From NCBI GenBank assembly GCA_014650415.1, contig BMUX01000017.1:1-64000 (forward strand): a DNA stretch of 64,000 nucleotides, in the 5' to 3' direction. The translations under genes and the position numbers were made by a program. Numbering within the stretch: the first letter of the stretch is position 1; each line of letters begins with the position of its first letter. The stretch comes from Streptomyces spiroverticillatus. GTDB taxonomy: Bacteria; Actinomycetota; Actinomycetes; Streptomycetales; Streptomycetaceae. This document shows positions 43,837 to 53,439 of the stretch, one piece after another. The notes beneath the pieces were generated by a model. That model made no database searches. It was not told the origin of the DNA and saw nothing but the letters and a program-made list of their open reading frames with translations.

Positions 43837-46800
43837 TCAGGTGCGCGCCTCCCCGAGCCGTTCGGCCAGCCAGGCGTCGACGGCCAGCGCGGTGGAGCGG
43901 GAGTGGTCCTCCAGCACGGTGAAGTGGTCCCCGGGCACGCTGACCTCGGCGTGCGGCAGGCTCCAGGGTGCGGGCGGCTCGATGCCGGGCAGCGGGTCCG
44001 AGGCCCGTACGAAGAGCGTCGGGGCCTTCACGGCGGTGGGCCGCCAGCCCGCGTACAGCTCCAGGTATCCGGCCATCGCGGTGAGCCGGTCGGGCTCGGC
44101 CGGGGCGAACCGCGCCGAGTTCTCCAGCATCCCGAGGGTCATCGCAGAGAGCGCGGGCCGGTCGCAGCCCCGCTCGCCCAGCCCGTTGTCCTCGCCGGGA
44201 TAGGTGTCGATCAGTACGACGGCGGACGGCCGCACCCCCGTCCGTTCGAGCTCGGCCGCGACCGCGTGCGCCACCCAGCCGCCGGCCGACCGCCCCAGCA
44301 GGACGAACGGCTCGTCCCCCGCGCAGGCACGCACGGCCGCTGCCTGCGCGGCCACGAAGACGTCCCGGGTGGCGGGCAGCGGTTCGCCGGGCAGGAAGCC
44401 CGGGTGCGGCAGTACCGACACCGGGCGCAGGTCCTTCAGGGCCGGTCCGAACCGGGCGTACTCGTGGGGCCCCGACAGCGCGCTGAGCGCCGGGAAGCAG
44501 ATCAGACGGGTCGCGGAACCCCCGGCGGCCAGGGTGAGGGGCGCTGGGCCCGGACCCGCCTCGAACCTCTCGCGCAGCCGTGCCGCGATCGTCAGCAGCG
44601 CCATCCCCTCCCACGCCCGGCCCCCGGCGCACGCGGTACGGAAGAGGGCGGAGAGGGAGTCGGCCTCCGGGGTCCTGGCGGCCGCGACGCCGTCCGGCCG
44701 GTTGGCACCCGGTGGTTCGGAGGTCCCCTTCGCGTCGAACAGCTCCGCCAGGTGGGCGGCAAGGCCGCGCGGTGTCGGGTGGTCGAAGAGGAGCGTGGCC
44801 GGGAGGGTCAGCCCGGTCAGCTCCGCGAGGCGGTTGCGCAGTTCGACGGCGGCGAGCGAGTCGAGGCCCAGCTCGGCCAGGGCGCGGTCCGGCTCGACCG
44901 CGGACTCCGCCGAGCCGTGGCCGAGCGCCAGGGCCGCTTCCGTACGGACCAGGGAGAGGAGCAGGTCACCGCGTTCGGCCCCGGACGCGGCGGCCACTCG
45001 GGGCCGCGTGCCGACGCCCGGGAGCGCTGCGGACGCCCTCCGCACGGGGCGTCGGCCCGGTACCCGGGAGACCGGTGCCCCGGGCGCGAAGGACACCCCG
45101 GCCGGGTCGAGACGCGCGGCGACGACGGCCGCGTCCTCACCCGCGACGGCAGCGTCGAACAACGCCAGGCCCTCTTCCGCCCCCAGCGCCACGAACCCCG
45201 ACCGCGCCATCCGCCGCAGGTCCGCCTCCCGCAGCCCGGCCGTCATGCCGCCGCTCTGCTCCCAGGGCCCCCAGGCCAGCGACGTTCCGGGCAGCCCGAG
45301 TGCCCGGCGGTGTTCCGCCAGCGCGTCCAGGAACGCGTTCGCCGCCGCATAGTTCCCCTGCCCGCCGGAGCCGAACACCCCGGCCACCGACGAGAACAGG
45401 GCGAACACCGCCAGCTCGCTGCCGCGCGTCAACTCGTGCAGGGCGAGCGCCGCGTCCACCTTCGGCCGCAGTACGCGGTCGAGCCGGTCCCCGGTGAGCG
45501 CCGGGAGCACCCCGTCGTCCAGCACCCCTGCGGTGTGCACCACGCCGGTCAGCGGGTGCTCCTGCGGTACGTCGGCGAGCAGTGCGGCGAGCGCCGTGCG
45601 GTCGGCGACGTCGCAGGCCGCGACCGTCACCCGGGCGCCCAACGCGGTGAGTTCCGCGCACAGTTCGGCAGTTCCGGGCGCGTCGGCGCCGCGCCGTCCC
45701 GCGAGCAGGAGGTTACGTACTCCGTGCGCGGCAACGAGGTGCCGGGCGAGGGCCGTCCCCAGGGACCCGGACCCGCCGGTGACGAGGACCGTCCCGTCCG
45801 GGTCGAGGCGTACGCGCGGCCGCGCCGGAGAAGCACGGACCAGACGCGGTACGTACGCCACGCCGTCCCGTACGACTGTCTGCGGCTCGGCAAGGGCCAG
45901 CGCGCGGACCAGGCCCGTGGCGGACGCCGGACGGTCGTCGACGTCGACGAGCTGGAAGCGGCCCGGGTTCTCCGTCTGCGCCGAGCGGAGCAGCCCCCAT
46001 ACCGGTGCGAGGGCGAGAGCGTCGTCCGTGTCGCCGATGGCACCTGAAGTGACGACGCAGAGGCGCGAGTTGGCGAGCCGCTCCTCGGCGAGACAGTCCT
46101 GAACGAGTCGCAGTGCCCAGTCTGCGGCACGGTGCGCGGCCGCCGCACGGTCCGGCCCGTGGACGGCAGTGGAGGGCGGGCAGGCGAGGACGAGGGCCGG
46201 TGCGTCGGCTCCCGCCGAGGTCGCGTCGGGGTGGACCGTCGGCCGGATCCCCAACTGCCGCAGCAGCAGGTTCAGTTGTGGACCGGGCGATCCGATGAGC
46301 CCGTACCCGTGCGGCTCACCGACCGGCCCGTTGACGGAGTCCGCCAGCGGTGTCCACTCCAGGCGGAACAGGCTGTCCTGGGACGTTGGTACGTTGCCCA
46401 ACTGCTCCGGGGCGAGCGGCCGCAGCGCGAGCGAGGCCACCGTCGCCACCGGGGCCCCGGCCGCGTCACTCAGCTCCAGCCGGACACCGCTGCCTCCCTC
46501 CTTCCGGGACACCCGCACCCGCACGGAACGAGCGCCGGACGCGTACAGCCGTACACCGCTCCAGGCGAACGGAAGCGACAGCGCGGCCTGCTCGCCGGAC
46601 GTCCCTGGCGCGCCCTGATTTAGCGTCAGAGTGTGCAAGGCCGCGTCCAACAGGGTCGGATGCAGGGGGAATTGATCCGCGCCTTCCCGAACATCCTCCG
46701 GAAGCTCGACCTCGCCGAGGAGGTCGTCGCCGTGTCGCCAGGCTGCCCGCAGCCCCTGGAAGGCTGGCCCGTAGTGCAACCCACCCTGCGCCAGCGCTTC

Positions 46801-49800
46801 ATAAAAGCCGGCACCGAGCGGCAGCGGGACGGCTTCCGGCGGGGGCCAGGGGGAGTCGAGGTCCGGGGTCGGGGGAGCGGTGGTGGCGGACAGGACTCCC
46901 GAGGCATGACGGGTCCACGGGCGGTCGTCGGGCCCGGAGGTGTGCGTCCGCGCGTGGAAGGCCACGGTCCAGCACCCGTCGTCGCTCTCCGCCCGCGCCA
47001 CCTTCACCTGAAGCTCGACCGTCTCTTCGGCGGACAGCAACAGCGGTGCGGTCAGGGTGAGTTCCTCCAGTGCGTCCGCCCCTGCCAGGTCCCCGGCGTG
47101 GATCGCCATGTCGACGAAGGCCGTCGCGGGCAGGAGGACGGTGTCCCGTACGGCGTGGTCGGCGAGCCAGGGCTGGTCGTGCAGGGACAGCCGGCCGCTC
47201 AGCAGCAGCCCGTCGTCGTCCGCCGTGGACGTCACCGCGCGCAGGAACGGATGGGCGGCGGTGCCGGACTGCGCCTCCTGCGATCCCGGCGGGTCGGCCT
47301 CCAGCCAGTACCGCTCGCGCTGGAAGGCGTAGGTGGGCAGTGCCGTACGCCGTGCACCGCGTCCGGCGAAGACGGCAGGCCAGTCCACGTCCGTACCGTG
47401 GGCGTGGAGTCGGCCCACGGCGGCGAGCAGTGCGCCGGTCTCCGGGCGGGGGCCGCGCAGTGTCGGTACGGTCACGGGGGCGGGGCCGGGGTACCCCTCC
47501 GGCAGGCAGTCCCGTACCAGCCCCGTGAGCACGCTGTCCGGACCCAGCTCCACGAAGTGGGTGGCCCCCTGGTCCCTCAAGTGCCGTACGGTGTCGGCGA
47601 ATCGGACGGGGCGGCGCAGGTGATCCACCCAGTAGCCGGGGGTACGGATCTCCTCGGCGCTCGCGGGCCGGTCCGCGAGCGCGGAGACGAGGGGGAGCGT
47701 CGGCGGGGAGTAGCTGATCTCCTGCGCGACGTGCCCGAAGGCGTCGAGCATGGGGTCCATGTGCGCCGAGTGGAAGGCGTGACTCACTCGCAGCCGGGTG
47801 GTCTCACGGCCCTGTTGGCGCCAGTGTGCGACGGCCTCCAGCACGGCGTCCTCGTGACCCGAGACGACGACGGAACGCCCGTTGACGGCCGCCACGTCCA
47901 GCCCCCGCGCACCGTCGGCCAGATACGCACGGACTTCACCCTCGATCGCCCGTACGGAAGCCATCGCCCCACCGGCGGGCAGGGCATCCATCAACCGCCC
48001 CCGGGCGGCGACCAGGACGCAGGCGTCCTCCAGGGACAACACCCCGGCGACATGGGCCGCCGCCAGCTCGCCGACGGAGTGCCCCGCCACCAGGTCCGGG
48101 CGCACGCCCCAGGACTCCAGCAACCGGAACAGGGACACCTCCAGGGCGAAGAGCGCGGGCTGCGCGAAACGCGTCGAGTGCAGGAGCCCGCAGCCTGCGC
48201 CGTCGAACACCACGTCGCGCAGAGCCTGCGGCAACACGGGGTCGAACCGTACACAGATCTCGTCGAGGGAACGGGCGAAGACGTCATGCGACGCGTACAA
48301 CTCCCGCCCCATGCCGACCCGTTGACTGCCCTGCCCGGTGAAGAGGAAGGCGACCCGCCCCGCCGGACGGGGGCCGCCGGTGCTCACCCCCGGCCGCCGA
48401 CGCCCCTCCGCCACCGCGTCGAGCGCGGCGAGGAGGTCCTCACGCTCCCCGGACACCAGCACCGCACGATGCCCGAACCGGGCACGGGTGGTGGCCAGGG
48501 AGAACCCGAGGTCCAGCAGGTCCGCGCCGGGACGTCCGACCAGGTGCTCACGGAGCCGCCGGGCCTGCGCCCGGAGCGCCGGGCCGGACCTGGCGGACAA
48601 CGGAAACACCACGGCCTCCGGCACACCGGGCGAGCCGGTCACCCGGGTGGGGGCGACACTGCGGGACGGCTTCTGCCCCAGGTCATCGGACCCCGCGCGC
48701 CCCACGATCCCGGCGACTTCTGTACGACCGGACGCCTCTGCGGACTGTGCGGGTTGTGTCTCGGAGGCCCGGGTGCCCAGGTCCGGCCGCTGTGCCCGCG
48801 TCTCCGGCTTCCCGGGCACCCGCCCTTCCACCGGTGCCTGCTCCAGCACCACATGCGCGTTGGTTCCGCTGATGCCGAAGGACGACACGCCTGCCCGGCG
48901 GGGGCGCCCGGTGTGTGGCCACGGGACCGCGTGGGTGAGGAGCGAGACGGCGCCCGATGACCAGTCCACCCCGGGGTTCGGCTGGTCGGCGTGCAGGGTG
49001 CGGGGCAGGACGCCGTGTTGCAGCGCCTGGATTGTCTTGATGGCGGCGGCCATGCCTGCGGCCGCCTGGGTGTGGCCGATGTTTGATTTGACGGAGCCCA
49101 GCCACAGCGGGTGTTCCCGTGAGCCTGCTCGGCCGAAGGTTTCCAGGAAGGCCTTGGCCTCGATGACGTCGCCGAGGCGGGTGCCCGTGCCGTGTGCCTC
49201 CACCGCGTCGATGTCCGCGGGTTCCAGTCGGGCGTCGGTCAGGGCCTGCCGGATGACCCGCTGCTGGGCGGGGCCGTGCGGTGCGGTCAGGCCGTTGCTC
49301 GCGCCGTCCTGGTTCACGGCGGAGCCGCGTACGACGGCAAGTACCCGGTGGCCCGCCCGGCGGGCCTCCGAGAGGCGGGTCAGGAGGATCATGCCCGCGC
49401 CCTCGGCCCAGCCCGTGCCGTCCGCCCCCGCGCCGAAGGCCTTGCAGCGGCCGTCCGGGGACAGGGCGCGCTGCCTGCTGAACTCGACGAAGGACTGCGG
49501 GGACGACATCACCGTCGCCCCTCCGGCCAGGGCCAGTGTGCACTCGCCCCGGCGCAGGGCCGCCGCCGCCAGGTGGAGGGCCACCAGGGAGGACGAGCAC
49601 GCCGTGTCCACGGTGACGGCCGGGCCCTCCAGGCCCAACGTGTAGGCGATGCACCCGGACGCGACACTGCCCGCGTTGCCGATGCCGAGATAGCCCTCGA
49701 CGCGCTCTGGCGTACGGGCGAAACGGGTCGCGTAGTCGCTGTACATGAGGCCCGCGAACACCCCGGTGGGCGTGGAGCGCATCGCGTGGGGGTCGATCCC

Positions 49801-52002
49801 CGCGTACTCGAACGCCTCCCAGGCGACTTCCAGCAGCAGCCGGTGCTGCGGGTCCATGGCCAGTGCTTCGCGGGGCGAGATGCCGAAGAAGGCCGCGTCG
49901 AAGCGGTCGACGTCGGAGAGGAAGCCGCCTTCGCGTACGTACGTACGGCCCGCCCGTCCGGGGTCCGGGTCGTACAGCGCGTCCACGTCCCACCCCCGGT
50001 CGGCGGGGAACGGGGTGATGGCGTCGACCCCGTCCTCGACCAGCCGCCACAGGTCCTCGGGGCTCTCCACCCCGCCGGGGAACCGGCACGCCATGCCGAT
50101 GACGACCACCGGGTCCTCGTCCGGGCCGGACGCTTCCGGGCGACCGGCGGGGACAGGCTGCGCCCTCCCGGCGAGATGCGCGGCGAGTTCGGCCGCCGTG
50201 GGGAAGTCGAAGGGCGCCGCCTCGGAGAGCGGCAGACCCGTCGCCGCCGCGAGCCGGTCGCGCAGCACCGTCGACGTCAGCGAGTCCATGCCCAGGTCAC
50301 GGAAGGCGGTGCCCCGGTCCACCTCGTCCACCGCGCAGCCGAGCACGGCGGCGACCTCGGCCCGTACCAGAGCCAACAGGTCCTTGTCGTCCGCCCGGAC
50401 GGGCGGCTCCTCGACCGGCAGCGGTCGCGCGGGCACGTCCGCGGGCGCGAACCGCCGCACCTTGCCCGACGCGGTACGCGGAATCGCCGCCACCTCGTAC
50501 AGGACGACCGGCACCTTGTGCGGGGAGAGCCGCTCCCGGCAGGCGGCGAGAATCCGCCTCCGGTCGAGGGCGCCGCCGCCCGCCGGGACCAGATAGGCGG
50601 CCGGGACCTCGCCGAGCACGCCGTCCGGAACACCGGCCACGGCCGCGTCCCGTACCCCCGGCAGGGCCAGCAGTACGGCCTCCACCTCGGAGGGGTGGAT
50701 GTTCTTGCCGCCCCGGTTGATCAGCTCGCCGGCCCGGCCGGTGAGGGTGAGTTCGCCCGAGGCACTGATCCGGGCCAGGTCGCCGGTGCGGTACCAGCCG
50801 TCGCGCAGCACCTCGGCGGTGGCCTCGGGCTGCCGGTGGTACCCGGCCATGACGCCGGGCCCGGCCACCCACAACTCGCCCTCGCTGTCGATGAGTTCGC
50901 TGCCGTCGCCGATCCGGGCCCGTATCCCCGGTGCCAGACGGCCGCAGGAGCCCGGCTCCCGTTCCGCCAGGGGCGTGCCCGGTGGCGTCATGGTGACGGG
51001 ACCCGCCTCCGTACTCCCGTAATGATCGAGGAACGGAACCCCGCAGACCTCCTCGAACTCCCGCTGGAACGCGGCGGACACGGGCGCGCCCCCACTGACG
51101 CATCCGCGCAGTCCGGGCGCGCCCAGCCCTTCGTCCCGTACGGCGTCGAGGAGCCCGTGGTAGGCCGCAGGAACACCGGCCAGAAGAGTGAAGTGCCCCT
51201 CGCTTGAACGCAGTTGATCCAGTACGTCCGTCACGGTGAACCGGGGCAGGAGCACGGCGGACGCCCCCGTCGCGGTCACGCCGAGGACGCACAGGATCTG
51301 CCCCATGGCGTGGTGCAGGGGCAGGGGCCAGAGCAGGCGGTCGTCCGCCGAGAGCCCGAGGACGGACGCGAAGGCGGACGCCACGGAGGAGAGCCGGTTG
51401 CGCTGGGTGGACAGCACGCCCTTGGGCAGGCCGGTCGACCCGGAGGTGTAGAGGAGCCAGGCGACCTCGTCGAGCCCGAGATCGTCGGGGGCGGGTGCGG
51501 GCGGATCGGTGGTGACCAGGGGTGTGTACGACAGGATCCCCGGCTCCCCGGTGTCCCCGGTGTCCAGGGCCTCCTCGTCGTCCTCCACCAGGATCACGCC
51601 CAGCCCGGCCCGCTCCGCCAGCAGCGGCCTCAACTGCCGCAGCGCAGAACGCTCGGTGAAGACGAACCGGGCCCCGCTGTCGTCCAGCAGATGTGCCAGC
51701 TCGGCGGTCGTGCTCCGTGCGTCCAGCGGCACCCCGACCCCGCCCGCCCTGGTGATCGCCAGGACGCTCTCGACGGCCTCCACCCGGCTGCCCAGCAGGA
51801 CCGCCGCCCGCTCGCCGTGCCGCAGACCGAGCCGGACGAGATGTCCCGCCAACCGGCCGGTGCGCAGCTCCAGTTGCTCGTACGTGACCCGGGAGCGCCG
51901 GTCCTGGAAGGCGGTTTTCGCGCCGAGGGTGCGGGCGTGCTCGCGGAGCAGGTCCGGCAGCGGGCGGAGGGCGGTCATGTGCGCTGTCACCGGTCGGAAC
52001 AC
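43837..52002 (-). CDS. Single-module type I polyketide synthase with ligase loading domain and thioesterase
   Basis: A 2,721-residue megasynthase. Domains in order: acyl-AMP ligase (about 15-520; YTSGSTGLPKG near 182), ACP1 (GMDSL serine near 573), KS (629-1050; catalytic Cys near 800 in DTACSSS), AT (1217-1560; GHSVG near 1306 and HAFHS near 1409, the malonyl-CoA type), DH (about 1582-1855; His near 1612 in ADHAVRDTVLLP, Asp near 1784), KR (about 2069-2307; GGSGSLG and the LDD motif of B-type ketoreductases), ACP2 (GLDSL near 2377) and TE (about 2480-2721; GRSAGG near 2569). There is no ER or methyltransferase. It would activate a carboxylic acid, extend it once or iteratively, reduce and dehydrate, then release it. 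The start is uncertain (GTG 52002, GTG 51990 or ATG 51978). Confidence 0.93.
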   Translation of the reverse strand: MFRPVTAHMTALRPLPDLLREHARTLGAKTAFQDRRSRVTYEQLELRTGRLAGHLVRLGLRHGERAAVLLGSRVEAVESVLAITRAGGVGVPLDARSTTAELAHLLDDSGARFVFTERSALRQLRPLLAERAGLGVILVEDDEEALDTGDTGEPGILSYTPLVTTDPPAPAPDDLGLDEVAWLLYTSGSTGLPKGVLSTQRNRLSSVASAFASVLGLSADDRLLWPLPLHHAMGQILCVLGVTATGASAVLLPRFTVTDVLDQLRSSEGHFTLLAGVPAAYHGLLDAVRDEGLGAPGLRGCVSGGAPVSAAFQREFEEVCGVPFLDHYGSTEAGPVTMTPPGTPLAEREPGSCGRLAPGIRARIGDGSELIDSEGELWVAGPGVMAGYHRQPEATAEVLRDGWYRTGDLARISASGELTLTGRAGELINRGGKNIHPSEVEAVLLALPGVRDAAVAGVPDGVLGEVPAAYLVPAGGGALDRRRILAACRERLSPHKVPVVLYEVAAIPRTASGKVRRFAPADVPARPLPVEEPPVRADDKDLLALVRAEVAAVLGCAVDEVDRGTAFRDLGMDSLTSTVLRDRLAAATGLPLSEAAPFDFPTAAELAAHLAGRAQPVPAGRPEASGPDEDPVVVIGMACRFPGGVESPEDLWRLVEDGVDAITPFPADRGWDVDALYDPDPGRAGRTYVREGGFLSDVDRFDAAFFGISPREALAMDPQHRLLLEVAWEAFEYAGIDPHAMRSTPTGVFAGLMYSDYATRFARTPERVEGYLGIGNAGSVASGCIAYTLGLEGPAVTVDTACSSSLVALHLAAAALRRGECTLALAGGATVMSSPQSFVEFSRQRALSPDGRCKAFGAGADGTGWAEGAGMILLTRLSEARRAGHRVLAVVRGSAVNQDGASNGLTAPHGPAQQRVIRQALTDARLEPADIDAVEAHGTGTRLGDVIEAKAFLETFGRAGSREHPLWLGSVKSNIGHTQAAAGMAAAIKTIQALQHGVLPRTLHADQPNPGVDWSSGAVSLLTHAVPWPHTGRPRRAGVSSFGISGTNAHVVLEQAPVEGRVPGKPETRAQRPDLGTRASETQPAQSAEASGRTEVAGIVGRAGSDDLGQKPSRSVAPTRVTGSPGVPEAVVFPLSARSGPALRAQARRLREHLVGRPGADLLDLGFSLATTRARFGHRAVLVSGEREDLLAALDAVAEGRRRPGVSTGGPRPAGRVAFLFTGQGSQRVGMGRELYASHDVFARSLDEICVRFDPVLPQALRDVVFDGAGCGLLHSTRFAQPALFALEVSLFRLLESWGVRPDLVAGHSVGELAAAHVAGVLSLEDACVLVAARGRLMDALPAGGAMASVRAIEGEVRAYLADGARGLDVAAVNGRSVVVSGHEDAVLEAVAHWRQQGRETTRLRVSHAFHSAHMDPMLDAFGHVAQEISYSPPTLPLVSALADRPASAEEIRTPGYWVDHLRRPVRFADTVRHLRDQGATHFVELGPDSVLTGLVRDCLPEGYPGPAPVTVPTLRGPRPETGALLAAVGRLHAHGTDVDWPAVFAGRGARRTALPTYAFQRERYWLEADPPGSQEAQSGTAAHPFLRAVTSTADDDGLLLSGRLSLHDQPWLADHAVRDTVLLPATAFVDMAIHAGDLAGADALEELTLTAPLLLSAEETVELQVKVARAESDDGCWTVAFHARTHTSGPDDRPWTRHASGVLSATTAPPTPDLDSPWPPPEAVPLPLGAGFYEALAQGGLHYGPAFQGLRAAWRHGDDLLGEVELPEDVREGADQFPLHPTLLDAALHTLTLNQGAPGTSGEQAALSLPFAWSGVRLYASGARSVRVRVSRKEGGSGVRLELSDAAGAPVATVASLALRPLAPEQLGNVPTSQDSLFRLEWTPLADSVNGPVGEPHGYGLIGSPGPQLNLLLRQLGIRPTVHPDATSAGADAPALVLACPPSTAVHGPDRAAAAHRAADWALRLVQDCLAEERLANSRLCVVTSGAIGDTDDALALAPVWGLLRSAQTENPGRFQLVDVDDRPASATGLVRALALAEPQTVVRDGVAYVPRLVRASPARPRVRLDPDGTVLVTGGSGSLGTALARHLVAAHGVRNLLLAGRRGADAPGTAELCAELTALGARVTVAACDVADRTALAALLADVPQEHPLTGVVHTAGVLDDGVLPALTGDRLDRVLRPKVDAALALHELTRGSELAVFALFSSVAGVFGSGGQGNYAAANAFLDALAEHRRALGLPGTSLAWGPWEQSGGMTAGLREADLRRMARSGFVALGAEEGLALFDAAVAGEDAAVVAARLDPAGVSFAPGAPVSRVPGRRPVRRASAALPGVGTRPRVAAASGAERGDLLLSLVRTEAALALGHGSAESAVEPDRALAELGLDSLAAVELRNRLAELTGLTLPATLLFDHPTPRGLAAHLAELFDAKGTSEPPGANRPDGVAAARTPEADSLSALFRTACAGGRAWEGMALLTIAARLRERFEAGPGPAPLTLAAGGSATRLICFPALSALSGPHEYARFGPALKDLRPVSVLPHPGFLPGEPLPATRDVFVAAQAAAVRACAGDEPFVLLGRSAGGWVAHAVAAELERTGVRPSAVVLIDTYPGEDNGLGERGCDRPALSAMTLGMLENSARFAPAEPDRLTAMAGYLELYAGWRPTAVKAPTLFVRASDPLPGIEPPAPWSLPHAEVSVPGDHFTVLEDHSRSTALAVDAWLAERLGEART

Positions 52003-52110
52003 GTCCTCTGGACAAGGGAGTCGGTGTTTCGACCCTAGGCGATCACCGTGTCCGGCGGCTGTCCGCGACGTTCGCGTGAGCGTCCGCCGGACACGGTGGC
52101 CGGAAAGCGG

Positions 52111-53241
52111 CTAGTGGGGGACCGGGCACACCCCCGCGGCGACGGTGTTGTAGGTGGCGGCCTTCTGCGTCGTCGCCGCCTTGCCGAGCTGGTTGAGGAT
52201 CTCGTCGGAGAGCAGGTCCTGCTGGCCCTTGAGCGCGTCGGCGACCTTCGTGTCCTTGGGGAAGACCATCTCGGCGGCGACGTTGTCCTGCACGATCCGC
52301 GCGAGGTTGTCGAGCGCGGTGAAGATCGGGTCCGCGGGCGTCTCCAGGCCCGGCAGGTCGATCAGGTGGGTGGCGACCTTGGCCGCGTTCATGCAGTCCT
52401 TGAGGATGATGGTGTTCTGGTTGAGGACGCTGGTGGTCCACTGCGACAGGACCACGCAGTACAGGTCCGCCCACGCCGCCTCGCCGACCTTGGCGCGCCA
52501 GGTCTTCATGATGTCCTGCACGCCCTTGATCTGGGCCTGCGAGGCGTGCTCCATGTTGACGCGGATGTCCGGGTAGACGCTGCCGGAGAAGGCCTCGAAC
52601 GACGCCATGTCGAAGGTCTTGGCCGCGATCGAGGTGCTGATGAACTTCAGTCCGGCGGTCAGGATGTTGTTGCAGGACGTCTGCAGTGCCGGGGGCAGGC
52701 CGGCGGAGGGGAGCTGGTGGCGGGCCGTGGTGAGCCTGGTGGCGTACGCCTGCAGCGGGGTGATCCACGCGGTGGACTTGTCGTCGTTGAACGCCACCAT
52801 GACGAGGTCGTGGGGGTCGATGCGGTTCGCGTTGGGCAGGTTCGGGATCTTGTCCGCCAGGTAGGAGGCGATCACCGAGAAGATGCCGAGCGGGACGTGA
52901 GCGATGGACTTCGCCAGCTCGAACGTCTCCGACACGGGGTTGGCGGACTCCTGACCGTTCGCGGTCACGAGGGTGAACTTGCCGCCCTTGGCGTCGTTCT
53001 GCACGACGACCACGGGGGAGAGGTGCTTGATCAACTCCGCCTTCAGGGTGGCGTAGTTGGCGCGCATTCCGGCATTGACGGCGAGCATCGACGAACGTGC
53101 CGTCTGCTGGCTGACCACCTCGGCGGCGGCGCCGTCGGACGGCGGCGGGACGTCCGCGAAGCTCGGCGCTGCGGAATAGCCGAGCAGGGCGGCCGTACCG
53201 ATACCGGTGGCGCTGCCTATGAACCCTCTGCGGGTAGCCAT
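52111..53241 (-). CDS. Tat-exported protein of unknown function
   Basis: A 376-residue protein with a twin-arginine signal (TRRGFIGSATGIGTAALLG) and a probable cleavage after an Ala-rich c-region near residue 30. The ATG at 53241 follows GGAG nine bases upstream; ATG 53256 in the same frame lacks an RBS. The mature part is mostly helical, with a few Cys (for example SCNNIL, LYCVVL, KDCMNAA) and no motif I recognise. Tat export implies folding or cofactor insertion before secretion. It lies 108 bp upstream of the PKS gene on the same strand, so it may belong with it, but nothing in the sequence proves that. Confidence 0.75.
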   Translation of the reverse strand: MATRRGFIGSATGIGTAALLGYSAAPSFADVPPPSDGAAAEVVSQQTARSSMLAVNAGMRANYATLKAELIKHLSPVVVVQNDAKGGKFTLVTANGQESANPVSETFELAKSIAHVPLGIFSVIASYLADKIPNLPNANRIDPHDLVMVAFNDDKSTAWITPLQAYATRLTTARHQLPSAGLPPALQTSCNNILTAGLKFISTSIAAKTFDMASFEAFSGSVYPDIRVNMEHASQAQIKGVQDIMKTWRAKVGEAAWADLYCVVLSQWTTSVLNQNTIILKDCMNAAKVATHLIDLPGLETPADPIFTALDNLARIVQDNVAAEMVFPKDTKVADALKGQQDLLSDEILNQLGKAATTQKAATYNTVAAGVCPVPH

Positions 53242-53381
53242 CTTCGTTTTCTCCATGAGGTCTTGCTGAGCTGTTTCTGGTGGTACTTCGATGGGGGGAG
53301 CGCATGCATGGGGGGACCTTCAAACGGGTTGGGGGGGATGGGGGGACGTGGGGAGTGCGGGTGCGACATGGGGATCGCACC

Positions 53382-53423
53382 CTTCGGCGGGGAAAGAGGT
53401 CCGGACCTCTTCCCCCGCCGAAG
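53382..53423 (-). terminator. Strong hairpin terminator of the isochorismatase operon
   Basis: A 21-bp stem, CTTCGGCGGGG continuing to GAGGTCC against its complement, with a single mismatch and practically no loop. It lies 17 bp beyond the stop of the gene at 53440 and ends the two-gene operon, separating it from the Tat protein gene. Confidence 0.8.
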
Positions 53424-53439
53424 TGGGTTGCTCAGAGCG

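Noticed and set aside
46440..47300. Enoylreductase or methyltransferase domain in the PKS between AT and KR
   Set aside because: The segment fits DH plus the structural half of KR; no nucleotide-binding motif of an ER or SAM motif of a methyltransferase is visible.
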